Counted from the stretch's first letter, positions 1 to 6,097 are shown. The stretch is 6,097 bases of DNA from an uncultured Porphyromonas sp. (GCF_934359325.1 NZ_CAKRLH010000094.1:1-6097); one strand, 5' to 3'. A program made the numbers and translations. Notes: a model not told the origin generated them from the letters alone.

Positions 1-18
1 TTTGTGAACTTCCGGGGC

Positions 19-26
19 TACCTTTG
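19..26 (+). promoter_or_regulatory. Bacteroidota -7 promoter element (TACCTTTG)
   Basis: TACCTTTG matches the Bacteroidota -7 consensus TAnnTTTG exactly. The matching -33 TTTG would be expected about 19-21 bases upstream, which falls at or before the window edge. The TTTG at 1-4 is only 14 bases away, shorter than usual. If active, transcription would start near 32-35 and produce a leader of about 430 bases before the receptor start at 466, or a separate small RNA. No upstream gene is visible, so which transcript it serves is inferred. Confidence 0.45.
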
Positions 27-104
27 TATTGTCATTCAAGAATATAAAACTGTCGTGAAGTTTCTTTTGGCTCCCGAACAAGCAACCGGGAGTAAGAATA
101 AAGC

Positions 105-138
105 GGAGGACAATGGATCGTGAGACCTGTTGTCCTCC
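105..138 (+). other. stem-loop in the leader
   Basis: GGAGGACAA (105-113) is the exact reverse complement of TTGTCCTCC (130-138), and the next three positions inward can pair with two G-U wobbles, giving a stem of up to 12 pairs. No T-run follows, so it does not look like an ordinary intrinsic terminator in the plus direction. It may be a structural element of the leader RNA from the promoter at 19-26, or the tail of an upstream transcript. Pairing is directly visible; function is unknown. Confidence 0.5.
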
Positions 139-180
139 CTTGCGATAATGGCACCCCACCCGGTCGGGGACAGCTGCGGA

Positions 181-240
181 CTAATACCGGTATTAGTTTT
201 GTCTAAACCCGGGTTTAGTGATCACTAAACCCGGTAAAAG
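181..240. repeat. array of three palindromic units with 22-bp period (putative operator)
   Basis: Three 16-bp units start at 181, 203 and 225, separated by 6-bp spacers (TTTTGT and TGATCA). Unit 1, CTAATACCGGTATTAG, and unit 2, CTAAACCCGGGTTTAG, are perfect palindromes. Unit 3, CTAAACCCGGTAAAAG, joins the left arm of unit 2 to a right arm close to that of unit 1 (8 of 10 bases). The half-site consensus is CTAA(A/T)(A/C)CCGG. Units 2 and 3 also form a 26-bp perfect palindrome over 209-234, because the spacer TGATCA is itself palindromic. A 22-bp period puts equivalent faces about two helical turns apart, as expected for cooperative binding of a dimeric regulator. The array lies about 150-200 bp upstream of the susC promoter candidate at 381. 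The binding protein is unknown. Confidence 0.7.
209..234 (+). other. 11-bp stem, GATC tetraloop hairpin within the palindrome array
   Basis: As RNA, 209-219 pairs without mismatch to 224-234, leaving the four-base loop GATC (220-223). This hairpin competes for the same arm (209-218) that unit 2 uses to pair with 203-210, so only one structure can form at a time. No T-run follows on either strand, so it is not a classical intrinsic terminator. Confidence 0.5.
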
Positions 241-380
241 AAATCAGCCTGTAGGGGAGAGGACTGTCTCAGACTCTGTGGCGGTCCGTATGGGGTGCAT
301 ATTTCCGCCCCCTCACGAATGGTCTATGTGCCACTCAAGTACGGCAGTCCTGTCAATTCCTCTTAATTTATGGAAATAGT

Positions 381-388
381 TATATTTG
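381..388 (+). promoter_or_regulatory. Bacteroidota -7 promoter element for susC (TATATTTG)
   Basis: TATATTTG is an exact match to TAnnTTTG, 78 bases before the preferred susC start at 466, which would put the transcript start near 394-397 with a 5' UTR of about 70 bases. No clear -33 TTTG lies 19-21 bases upstream, so the promoter would be weak or activator-dependent. It is the best placed promoter for the receptor operon. Confidence 0.5.
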
Positions 389-401
389 CTACACAATAGA
401 G

Positions 402-423
402 CCACACCCGACTATGGGTGGGG
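402..423 (+). other. short hairpin spanning the alternative GTG start
   Basis: CACCC-type arm 405-409 pairs with GGGTG 416-420 around the loop GACTAT, extended by two C-G pairs (402-403 with 422-423) after an A-G mismatch. It covers the upstream in-frame GTG (418) and an out-of-frame ATG (414), and would tend to hide them, which favours the ATG at 466 as the working start. A run of eight T begins 24 bases after it, too far for a standard terminator. Confidence 0.3.
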
Positions 424-465
424 AAGCCTACGGACGTTACTTTCACTTTTTTTTGTTTACAGCTT

Positions 466-3400
466 ATGACTCACACTCTTATCAATCGAAAAGTGTGGCT
501 CACCCTAGCCCTCACGTTGCTCTCCCTTGTGGGGCTCAGGGCTCAGACCATAGACGTGACCGGTCAGATCACAGATGTGGATGGTGAGCCTATTATGGGT
601 GCCATCATCAAGGTGTCAGGCGATGCCAAGAATGGCGCCTCGTCTGACATTGATGGACACTTCAAGCTCTCTGCCGTGCCCTCCAATGGCACGCTGATCG
701 TCTCGTACATCGGTATGCGTACCGAGGAGGTGCCGGTGTCAGGTCGCAAGCAGATCACTATCGTGCTGCACGAGGATGCAGAGCTCCTTGGTGAAGTGGT
801 AGTGACCGCACTCGGCATCAAGCGTGAGAAGCGCTCTCTCGGCTATGCTCTGCAAGAGGTCAAGGGGGAAGACCTCCTCAAGGGACGCGAGACCAACGTC
901 ACCAACTCTCTCGCAGGTAAGGTGGCCGGTCTCCAGGTCGTCAAGGGAGGTGGCGGTATAGCCGGATCCTCCAAGATCGTCCTCCGAGGCAATAACTCAC
1001 TGACCGGCGACAATCAGCCGCTCATCGTGGTCGATGGTGTGCCGATGGACAACTTTACCGGTGCGTCTAATAATGACTTCTGGAATCCCTCCCTCGATAT
1101 GGGTAATGGTCTCGGCGACCTCAATCCCAATGATATCGCCTCTATGTCAGTCCTTAAGGGTGCCAGCGCAGCTGCCCTCTACGGCTCTCGTGCCGGTAAT
1201 GGCGTGATCCTGATCACCACGAAGACCGGGATGGCACAGAAGGGCCTTGGGATAAGTGTCAATTCCTCTACAGGATTTGAGACGATCTTTATGACTCCTA
1301 AGGTACAGAAGCTGTACGGACAAGGATCGTATGGCGTCTTTGACAAGGAGAGTGGCTCGAGCTGGGGTCCGAGGCTGGACGGCACAGAGGTGGAGCAGTG
1401 GAATGGTAAGAAGGAGCCCCTGCGCTACTTCGACAACATCGATGCCTTCCTCCGCACGGGTATCAATACTCAAAACTCGATCGCCCTCTCCCGCTCAGTC
1501 GGTAAGGGCTCATCGGTCTATGCCTCCATTACTCATGCCTACAATAGAGACATGACCCCGGAGTCTAAGCTAAACCGTCTCAATATGATTACCCGCTTCG
1601 TCTCCACCTTCGGAGATCGCGATGCGTGGACGGTCGATGCTAAGGTGCAGTATATCCGTACTGATGTGCATAATCGTCCGATTAGCGGTAATCGTAACGA
1701 CAACTACTTCAGTACCCTGCTCTCTATGCCGGGCAATGTGGATATTACCTCACTCTCTGCGGCGGTAGACGAGTATGGTCGTCACATATGGTACAATCCC
1801 TCCAGCGGGCTCAATCCCTACTGGGCTACCCGATACTACAACAACGATGACGTGAGGGATCGCTTCCTCCTTAATGGATCTGTGAAGTACAGCTTTACCG
1901 ACTGGCTCTCTCTGGAGCTCCGAGGCGGTGCAGATATGTATACCACCAATCGTGATACCAAGATGTGGTCCAAGGGACCCATCAAGCCCAATGGCTCCTA
2001 CTCTGTCCATAAGGATGTCTTCAGTGAGACCAATATGAGCTTCCTCTTCACTGCTGGCAAGGATGAGGTACTTGGAGACTTTGGCTTCCATGGTACATTC
2101 GGCGGCAATCTCATGTCGAGAGACTTCTCGAGTGTCGGCGTAACGATCGGGGAGCTGGCTGTTCCTGATCTCTTTAGCGTCAATAACAGCACCAGCAATC
2201 CTGCTCTTGATGAGAGCATCAGTCAGCATAAGATCAACTCTCTGTACGGAACCTTTCAGGTCAATTATGGTGGATATCTTTACCTTGATCTGACCGGACG
2301 TAACGACTGGAGCTCTACTCTGAGTAAGGAGAATCGATCCTTCTTCTATCCTTCGGTAAGTACGTCAGTCGTCCTCTCGGATCTGATCCGCAACGCCGTG
2401 GAGGGTGACCTGGACTGGCTGACCTTTGCGAAGCTGAGAGCCTCCTATGCCTCTGTGGGTAATGATATGGGTCCCTATCAGCTCTATAATACCTATGGGA
2501 TCAATAGGGACCCCAACGGCAACATCATCGCCTCTAAGAAGGATGTACTCTACGATCCGACTGTACGCAATGAGCTGATCAACTCCTGGGAGGTCGGTCT
2601 CGAGGGACGATTCTTCGACAGCCGTCTGACCCTTGACCTCGCCTACTATAAGTCCAATGCGGTCAATCAGCTGCTCAATATCCCGATCAACGGACTGCAG
2701 GGGTATAAGTACCGGAAGATCAATGCCGGCGATATCGAGAATCAGGGATTTGAGCTTATGATCGGTGCTACTCCTGTACTCACGGAGGACTTTACGTGGA
2801 GTCTCACGGCTAATCTCTCCAAGAATGTCAATACCGTAAGAGACCTAGCCGAGGGGGTCAGTCAGTATAGCCTCGGAGCCTTTGACAACATCTCAGTCCT
2901 CGCAGCTACCGGACAGCGCTATGGAGTCATCTACGGCAGCAAGTTTGCCCGTGTGGAGGATCCCAATAGTCCCTATAATGGCAAGGTGATCGTCAATAAG
3001 GATGGTATCCCGACCGCAGCTCCGGGACAGTACTACCTGGGCAATCAGCAGCCGGACTTCCTCTTGGGCTTGAGCAATACACTGAGGTATAAGAATCTAT
3101 CTCTCAGCTTCCAGGTCGATGGCCGATTTGGAGGCAAGATCTTCTCCTTCACCAATTACCTCCTCAAGGTCAACGGTCGCTCCGCACTGACCCTCGGAGA
3201 GGATGGTGAGCGTGGCGACTTTATCTACGATGGGGTCCGCAAGGAGGGAGACTCTTATGTCCCCAATGACGTCAAGGTGACCACCCAGGATTACTGGACT
3301 AAGATCGCTACAGGCAATGTCGGCATTACGGAGGACAATCTCTTCGATGCCACCAATGTCCGCCTCCGTAATCTTACGCTTGATTACACCCTGCCCGCTT

Positions 3401-3594
3401 CCTGGATCGAGGATACGGCAGTCCATGGAGCTCGCATAGGGGTCTCGGCAAATAATCTATGGATGATCTACAGCAAGATGAATGGCGTCGATCCTGAGTC
3501 GGTCTATGCCACCGGCTCTAATGCCGTCGGTCTCGAGGCTATGGCTCCTCCCACGACCCGATCCTTCTACATCAACTTGTCTGTCAACTTCTAA
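466..3594 (+). CDS. SusC/RagA-family TonB-linked outer membrane receptor
   Basis: This is a 1042-residue outer membrane transporter that imports a ligand captured by its SusD partner, using TonB energy. I chose ATG 466 over the in-frame GTG 418 because it gives a clean signal peptide: basic Asn-Arg-Lys, hydrophobic LTLALTLLSLVGL, then cleavage after LRA near residue 26. Residues about 29-105 are a CarboxypepD_reg-like domain (VTGQITDVDGEPIMGAIIKV). A TonB-box-like EVVVTALGIKREKRSLGY follows at 110-127, then the plug to about 255, with VLRGNNSL, PLIVVDGVPMDN and the SusC/RagA signature ASAAALYGSRAGNGVILITT (233-252). The remainder is a barrel of the usual length ending in the aromatic-terminated strand SFYINLSVNF. 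There is no N-terminal STN domain, so signalling through a FecR/anti-sigma pair is not indicated. It overlaps the SusD gene by one base. Its reading frame is intact. The substrate cannot be inferred. Confidence 0.97.
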   Translation: MTHTLINRKVWLTLALTLLSLVGLRAQTIDVTGQITDVDGEPIMGAIIKVSGDAKNGASSDIDGHFKLSAVPSNGTLIVSYIGMRTEEVPVSGRKQITIVLHEDAELLGEVVVTALGIKREKRSLGYALQEVKGEDLLKGRETNVTNSLAGKVAGLQVVKGGGGIAGSSKIVLRGNNSLTGDNQPLIVVDGVPMDNFTGASNNDFWNPSLDMGNGLGDLNPNDIASMSVLKGASAAALYGSRAGNGVILITTKTGMAQKGLGISVNSSTGFETIFMTPKVQKLYGQGSYGVFDKESGSSWGPRLDGTEVEQWNGKKEPLRYFDNIDAFLRTGINTQNSIALSRSVGKGSSVYASITHAYNRDMTPESKLNRLNMITRFVSTFGDRDAWTVDAKVQYIRTDVHNRPISGNRNDNYFSTLLSMPGNVDITSLSAAVDEYGRHIWYNPSSGLNPYWATRYYNNDDVRDRFLLNGSVKYSFTDWLSLELRGGADMYTTNRDTKMWSKGPIKPNGSYSVHKDVFSETNMSFLFTAGKDEVLGDFGFHGTFGGNLMSRDFSSVGVTIGELAVPDLFSVNNSTSNPALDESISQHKINSLYGTFQVNYGGYLYLDLTGRNDWSSTLSKENRSFFYPSVSTSVVLSDLIRNAVEGDLDWLTFAKLRASYASVGNDMGPYQLYNTYGINRDPNGNIIASKKDVLYDPTVRNELINSWEVGLEGRFFDSRLTLDLAYYKSNAVNQLLNIPINGLQGYKYRKINAGDIENQGFELMIGATPVLTEDFTWSLTANLSKNVNTVRDLAEGVSQYSLGAFDNISVLAATGQRYGVIYGSKFARVEDPNSPYNGKVIVNKDGIPTAAPGQYYLGNQQPDFLLGLSNTLRYKNLSLSFQVDGRFGGKIFSFTNYLLKVNGRSALTLGEDGERGDFIYDGVRKEGDSYVPNDVKVTTQDYWTKIATGNVGITEDNLFDATNVRLRNLTLDYTLPASWIEDTAVHGARIGVSANNLWMIYSKMNGVDPESVYATGSNAVGLEAMAPPTTRSFYINLSVNF

Positions 3595-5618
3595 TGGCTA
3601 TGCATAAGACTATGAAACAGTATACTATAGGTCTGGTACTGGCTGCCGGACTCTCGGTCGGCCTGACCCTCTCTGGGTGCAGCGACTTCGACGAGATCAA
3701 TAGGAGTCAGTATGAGGCCGGCACCGACTTAGTGCAGATCGAGTACTTCATCAATAACTCCATCATCTCCGCTCAGATGAATCCCGAGGTGGCAGAGCGT
3801 GCCTTTGTCCTCTACTGGAAGGATGCCGCACATACCGATAGGATCGGCTCGCTCTCTGAGTACTACACGGACGACGGATGGACCGGTAATTACTTCGGAT
3901 ACGTCACCACCTGGCTGAGCTACATCAATGAAGCTATAGCATTGTATCAGGCGAAGGAAGCCGAGGGGTCTCTGCAGCCTTATAGCAAGAATCTCTACGA
4001 GGTGGCTCGTATCTGGCGTGTCTACCTGATGAGTGAGTTTGCAGACAACTTTGGTCCGATGCCGCTCAATGGCTTCCAGGGTGAGGAGGTGAAGTTTAAT
4101 ACAGTCGAGGAGGTGTACAACTTCCTCCTCCAAGAGCTCGAGGAGTCCACGAAGGATCTGGCTCTGTCACCGGCCGCACCTGAAGCCACTACCAAACTGG
4201 ACCCTGCATACGGGTATGACTTCGCAAAGTGGAAGAAGTACGGCAACTCTCTCCGGATGCGTCTGGCTATGCGGGTCGTCAATGCTGATCCGGAACTGGC
4301 TCGAAAGCACTTCGAGGCAGCGGTTAGTGAAGGGTACATCTCCTCTCTCGACGAGATCTTCTCCGTACAGGAGCGTCCCGGATGGGATGATCTTACTGGA
4401 GTGATGACCCGGGAGTGGAATGAGCAGTATCTCTCTGCCACCCTCAATAACCTGTACACCGGTCTGGGAGGGATTACCTCCGAGGAGCAGATCGGTGCCT
4501 ATGTCCGCTCGGCTGTGAAGATCCTCAATGATGCGGCAGGCGCTGACTCCCCTCAGCCGATCAGGGTGAAGTTTAATGCTCCCGACTGGATGGGAGTCCG
4601 CTGGCCGGATCATTTTCCCACGACGACCAATGATCCCTCTGCCGGATTTTGGAACGATGGGCTCAATAACACGATGGATCCAAGGGCATATGTGGCTTAC
4701 GGGATACCCGGAGACCTCAATAACCCCCACTTCTGCAAGTATCCAAGCTGGAGTAGTGCGGCCTCCGTCACACGGAGAGCACTGGAGAAGAAGGTCGAGG
4801 GTAGCTCCAAGTCTGACACCGTTGCTGTGATCAACTCCGCCTTTACCTGGAATGCTCCCGTTGCCGGAGACTGGGGCGATAAGGGTGCCCTGAATAAGGT
4901 GGCATTCTTCCGCGGCAATACGCCAACCCTTGTGCTGGACTTCCGCAACAGCTCCATGCGACGTGTCTTCTATGGTCCCTGGGAGAGCTACTTCCTCATC
5001 GCTGAGGCTGCGGTACGCGGGTGGCAGGTGCCGATGTCCGGCAAGGAGGCTTATGAGAGAGGCATCAGGGAGAGCTTTGACTACTTCGACCAGTGCTTCC
5101 CCGATGCAGGCATCTCCAAGTACCTGGATCAGTATCTTGCCTCAGAGTCTTACAATCGGGTAGGTACCTCCGTCGCATGGGATCATACGGCTGAGCCTCA
5201 GCCGGTCACCAAGCACTATCTCAATGGTCTCACCGGCAAGGAGGAGAGCTATGAGTACCACTACCCGAGTAACGGGCTCTACAAGGATGGGACCGTGAGC
5301 AACGACCACCTGACAAAGATCATCACCCAGAAATACATCGCCCAGGTGCCGTGGCTTCCTCTCGAGACGTGGTCTGACCAGCGCCGGTTGGGACTCCCGT
5401 TCTTCGAGAATCCAATGGTCGAGAAGACGATCACCAATCTGCCCGCTCTGACGAAGGAGAATTGCAAGGAGAGCCGGTGGGAGTTCTTCCCGCAGCGTCT
5501 GCCATTCCCTACCTCGCTCAAGAATAACTCGCCCAAGGACTACGCTGATGCCCTCTCCAAGCTCGGTGGTCCCGATGAGATCGGCACACCGCTCTGGTGG
5601 GCCGCCTATAGGAAGTAA
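3594..5618 (+). CDS. SusD-like_2 family nutrient-binding outer membrane lipoprotein
   Basis: This 674-residue surface lipoprotein is the substrate-binding lid of the SusC receptor encoded just upstream. A lipoprotein signal ends in TLSGC with the lipid cysteine at residue 29, and the following SDFDE supplies acidic residues typical of surface export in Bacteroidota. Family landmarks of the SusD-like_2 group (PF12771) appear in order: AFVLYWKDAAHTDRIG (70-85), DNFGPMPLNG (151-160), FAKWKKYGNSLRMRLAMRV (210-228), the core helix YFLIAEAAVRGW (466-477) with KEAYERGIRESFDYF after it, and KYIAQVPWLPLETWSDQRR (580-598). The first ATG shares its A with the receptor stop (TAATG), suggesting coupled translation. 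ATG 3612 (MKQYTIGLVLAAG) would give a more typical short n-region and could be the true start. At 674 residues it is on the long side for the family. The ligand is unknown. Confidence 0.95.
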   Translation: MAMHKTMKQYTIGLVLAAGLSVGLTLSGCSDFDEINRSQYEAGTDLVQIEYFINNSIISAQMNPEVAERAFVLYWKDAAHTDRIGSLSEYYTDDGWTGNYFGYVTTWLSYINEAIALYQAKEAEGSLQPYSKNLYEVARIWRVYLMSEFADNFGPMPLNGFQGEEVKFNTVEEVYNFLLQELEESTKDLALSPAAPEATTKLDPAYGYDFAKWKKYGNSLRMRLAMRVVNADPELARKHFEAAVSEGYISSLDEIFSVQERPGWDDLTGVMTREWNEQYLSATLNNLYTGLGGITSEEQIGAYVRSAVKILNDAAGADSPQPIRVKFNAPDWMGVRWPDHFPTTTNDPSAGFWNDGLNNTMDPRAYVAYGIPGDLNNPHFCKYPSWSSAASVTRRALEKKVEGSSKSDTVAVINSAFTWNAPVAGDWGDKGALNKVAFFRGNTPTLVLDFRNSSMRRVFYGPWESYFLIAEAAVRGWQVPMSGKEAYERGIRESFDYFDQCFPDAGISKYLDQYLASESYNRVGTSVAWDHTAEPQPVTKHYLNGLTGKEESYEYHYPSNGLYKDGTVSNDHLTKIITQKYIAQVPWLPLETWSDQRRLGLPFFENPMVEKTITNLPALTKENCKESRWEFFPQRLPFPTSLKNNSPKDYADALSKLGGPDEIGTPLWWAAYRK

Positions 5619-5639
5619 GGCTCCCTGACTCTGCAAGAT

Positions 5640-5673
5640 GGGCTGTGTCATCCGCACGCTGATGATGCAGCCC
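5640..5673 (+). terminator. probable terminator hairpin of the susCD operon
   Basis: Twenty-one bases after the susD stop, 5640-5652 pairs with 5661-5673 in a 13-pair stem with two G-U wobbles, around an 8-base loop. The stem base is GC-rich (GGGCTG/CAGCCC). The sequence after it, CCTCTTTG, holds only a short T-run, so termination may be incomplete. Position and stem strength are the main support. Confidence 0.55.
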
Positions 5674-5723
5674 CTCTTTGTGGCTTAGCGCCTAGATTCC
5701 GCAAGAAAAAGGAGGCACCGAAA

Positions 5724-5759
5724 AAGGGGCAAAGAATTCCGCTGAATTCCTTGCCCCTT
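5724..5759. terminator. second strong hairpin, possible bidirectional terminator
   Basis: AAGGGGCAA (5724-5732) pairs with TTGCCCCTT (5751-5759). After one A-C mismatch, GAATTC (5734-5739) pairs with GAATTC (5744-5749), leaving the loop CGCT. Five A precede the GGGG run, so read on the minus strand the stem ends in a T-run, the better terminator orientation. On the plus strand only a loose AT-rich tail follows. Both flanking genes are plus-strand, so it is best read as a back-up or bidirectional terminator. Confidence 0.5.
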
Positions 5760-5908
5760 AGGTGTAATTTGTGTAGCTTTATATTCCATAAAAGACTGAT
5801 ACTCTTATGAATTACATAGTAAATATACGAGTAAAAAGTGGATATCCCACACAATCTTTTTGGGGGGCGAGGCCGGATGGCTGAGCACTTCCCTTGCACA
5901 TTTCTTGC
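5760..5908. other. AT-rich intergenic stretch before the next lipoprotein gene
   Basis: No gene is supported here. The first 100 bases are distinctly AT-richer than the flanking coding regions. A further imperfect inverted repeat is present, AAAAAG (5833-5838) with CTTTTT (5856-5861), enclosing GTGG-ATAT-CCCAC pairing and followed by a run of six G (5862-5867). It could be a third weak terminator or a regulatory site for the downstream gene. Confidence 0.35.
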
Positions 5909-5916
5909 TATCTTTG
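5909..5916 (+). promoter_or_regulatory. Bacteroidota -7 promoter element (TATCTTTG) of the downstream lipoprotein gene
   Basis: TATCTTTG matches TAnnTTTG exactly and lies 26 bases before ATG 5943, which gives a short leader of about 20 bases. The -33 side is weak: only ACTT at 5887-5890 is at a suitable distance and the TTG at 5894 is too close. Its presence, together with the hairpins at 5640-5759, suggests the next gene is transcribed separately from susCD. Confidence 0.55.
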
Positions 5917-5942
5917 TCCTGTACTAGAGATACTTTGCTTAT

Positions 5943-6097
5943 ATGAAGAGGCTATACCATCTTATCGCTCTGCTCCTCGCCGTCACGCTGCTGGCCGGCT
6001 GTCGCGCTATGGATGATCCAGAGACTCCGCTGCCTGAGTCGGAGGACTTTGCGGTCCTTATCGCTGACTACGACAGCAGCATCTGGTCTCACGATGC
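5943..6097 (+). CDS. N-terminal part of an unidentified lipoprotein (runs off the window)
   Basis: Fifty-one complete codons are visible and the frame is still open at the window edge. It starts MKRLYHLIALLLAVTLLAGC, a textbook lipoprotein signal with basic n-region, hydrophobic core and lipobox LAGC, cysteine at residue 20. The mature end begins RAMDDPETPLPESEDF, with acidic residues from +4 suggesting surface exposure, and a Pro/Glu-rich linker before the domain starts (AVLIADYDSS). I do not recognise the domain from so few residues. By position after a SusC/SusD pair it may be an accessory surface binding protein or an enzyme of the same locus; this is inference from context only. Confidence 0.85.
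   Translation, partial: MKRLYHLIALLLAVTLLAGCRAMDDPETPLPESEDFAVLIADYDSSIWSHD

Larger units (their letters stand above)
151..298 (+). repeat. 8-bp inverted repeat enclosing the palindrome array
   Basis: GCACCCCA (151-158) and TGGGGTGC (291-298) are perfect reverse complements, and after a 2x2 mismatch three more pairs form (CGG 161-163 with CCG 286-288). In RNA this could be the closing stem of a multibranched domain containing the palindromes at 181-240. An 8-bp match at this distance is expected about once by chance in a region this size, so support is modest. Confidence 0.25.
27..465 (+). other. long non-coding upstream/leader region of the susC gene
   Basis: No convincing protein-coding gene is seen here; the longest open stretches are 40 codons or fewer and resemble nothing recognisable. 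What it holds: a 6-bp stem at 71-76/87-92 (CTCCCG/CGGGAG), a stronger hairpin at 105-138, the palindromic array at 181-240, an 8-bp inverted repeat enclosing that array, a short hairpin at 402-423, a TATATTTG element at 381-388 and a run of eight T at 447-454. I looked for cobalamin, TPP, FMN and SAM riboswitch core motifs and did not find them in the right order. The stretch may be a structured 5' leader, an operator region, or both. Confidence 0.5.

Noticed and set aside
1..123. Open frame from the window edge to TGA 121-123, possible tail of an upstream gene
   Set aside because: Forty open codons can easily occur by chance. A good -7 promoter element lies inside it and the translation shows no recognisable family feature.
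105..170. Resemblance of GAGACCTG and GATAATGGC to cobalamin and TPP riboswitch boxes
   Set aside because: The remaining conserved boxes are missing or in the wrong order, so neither riboswitch is supported.
181..240. Palindromes as a CRISPR array
   Set aside because: Spacers are only 6 bp, the units are full palindromes and no cas gene is present.
181..240. Palindromes as inversion sites for a phase-variable promoter
   Set aside because: No two separated inverted copies flank a promoter, and no invertase gene is in the window.
290..379. 29-codon ORF starting ATG 290
   Set aside because: No recognisable features, no supporting start signal, and it overlaps possible leader structure.
1750..2229. 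159-codon minus-strand ORF inside susC
   Set aside because: Shadow of the strongly supported plus-strand gene, caused by its codon bias; no recognisable protein features.
4167..4730. 187-codon minus-strand ORF inside susD
   Set aside because: Antisense shadow of a well supported SusD-like gene.
5142..5657. 171-codon minus-strand ORF over the susD 3' end
   Set aside because: Antisense shadow, crosses the terminator hairpin and resembles no known family.
5648..5899. 83-codon minus-strand ORF in the intergenic region
   Set aside because: It reads through both hairpins and AT-rich DNA, has no minus-strand promoter of the CAAAnnTA form near it, and looks non-protein-like.
5931..5937. TACTTTG as a second promoter for the gene at 5943
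   Set aside because: It has only one base between TA and TTTG and is too close to the start codon; TATCTTTG at 5909 fits better.

Overview
The window looks like the chromosome of a Bacteroidota species. It carries an adjacent SusC-type TonB-dependent receptor and SusD-type lipoprotein, promoters of the Bacteroidota form (-7 element TAnnTTTG), and lipoproteins with acidic residues just after the lipid-bearing cysteine, as in surface-exposed lipoproteins of this phylum. The coding base composition (rich in GC-ending codons, GAC/GAG/AAG/CTC) and the general look of the proteins fit a Porphyromonas-like organism better than Bacteroides. The genus is an inference.

Layout: positions 1-465 are a long non-coding upstream region. 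It holds a Bacteroidota -7 element at its very start, several hairpin-forming segments, a striking set of three 16-bp palindromic units repeated every 22 bp (181-240), and a second -7 element close to the gene. Positions 466-3594 encode a full-length SusC/RagA outer membrane receptor. Positions 3594-5618 encode a SusD-like_2 class nutrient-binding lipoprotein that overlaps the receptor gene by one base (TAATG), so the two are almost certainly co-transcribed and translationally coupled. Positions 5619-5942 are non-coding, with two strong hairpins, an AT-rich stretch and a third promoter. From 5943 the first 51 codons of another lipoprotein run off the end of the window.

Working model: the SusC barrel and SusD lid form a TonB-powered outer membrane importer. 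The substrate cannot be read from the sequence: no glycoside hydrolase, peptidase, SusE/F or regulator gene lies in the window. The downstream lipoprotein may be an accessory surface protein of the same locus, but hairpins and its own promoter separate it from susCD. The part that standard annotation does not explain is the upstream region. The 22-bp-periodic palindromes look like a multi-site operator or a set of mutually exclusive RNA hairpins controlling the importer.
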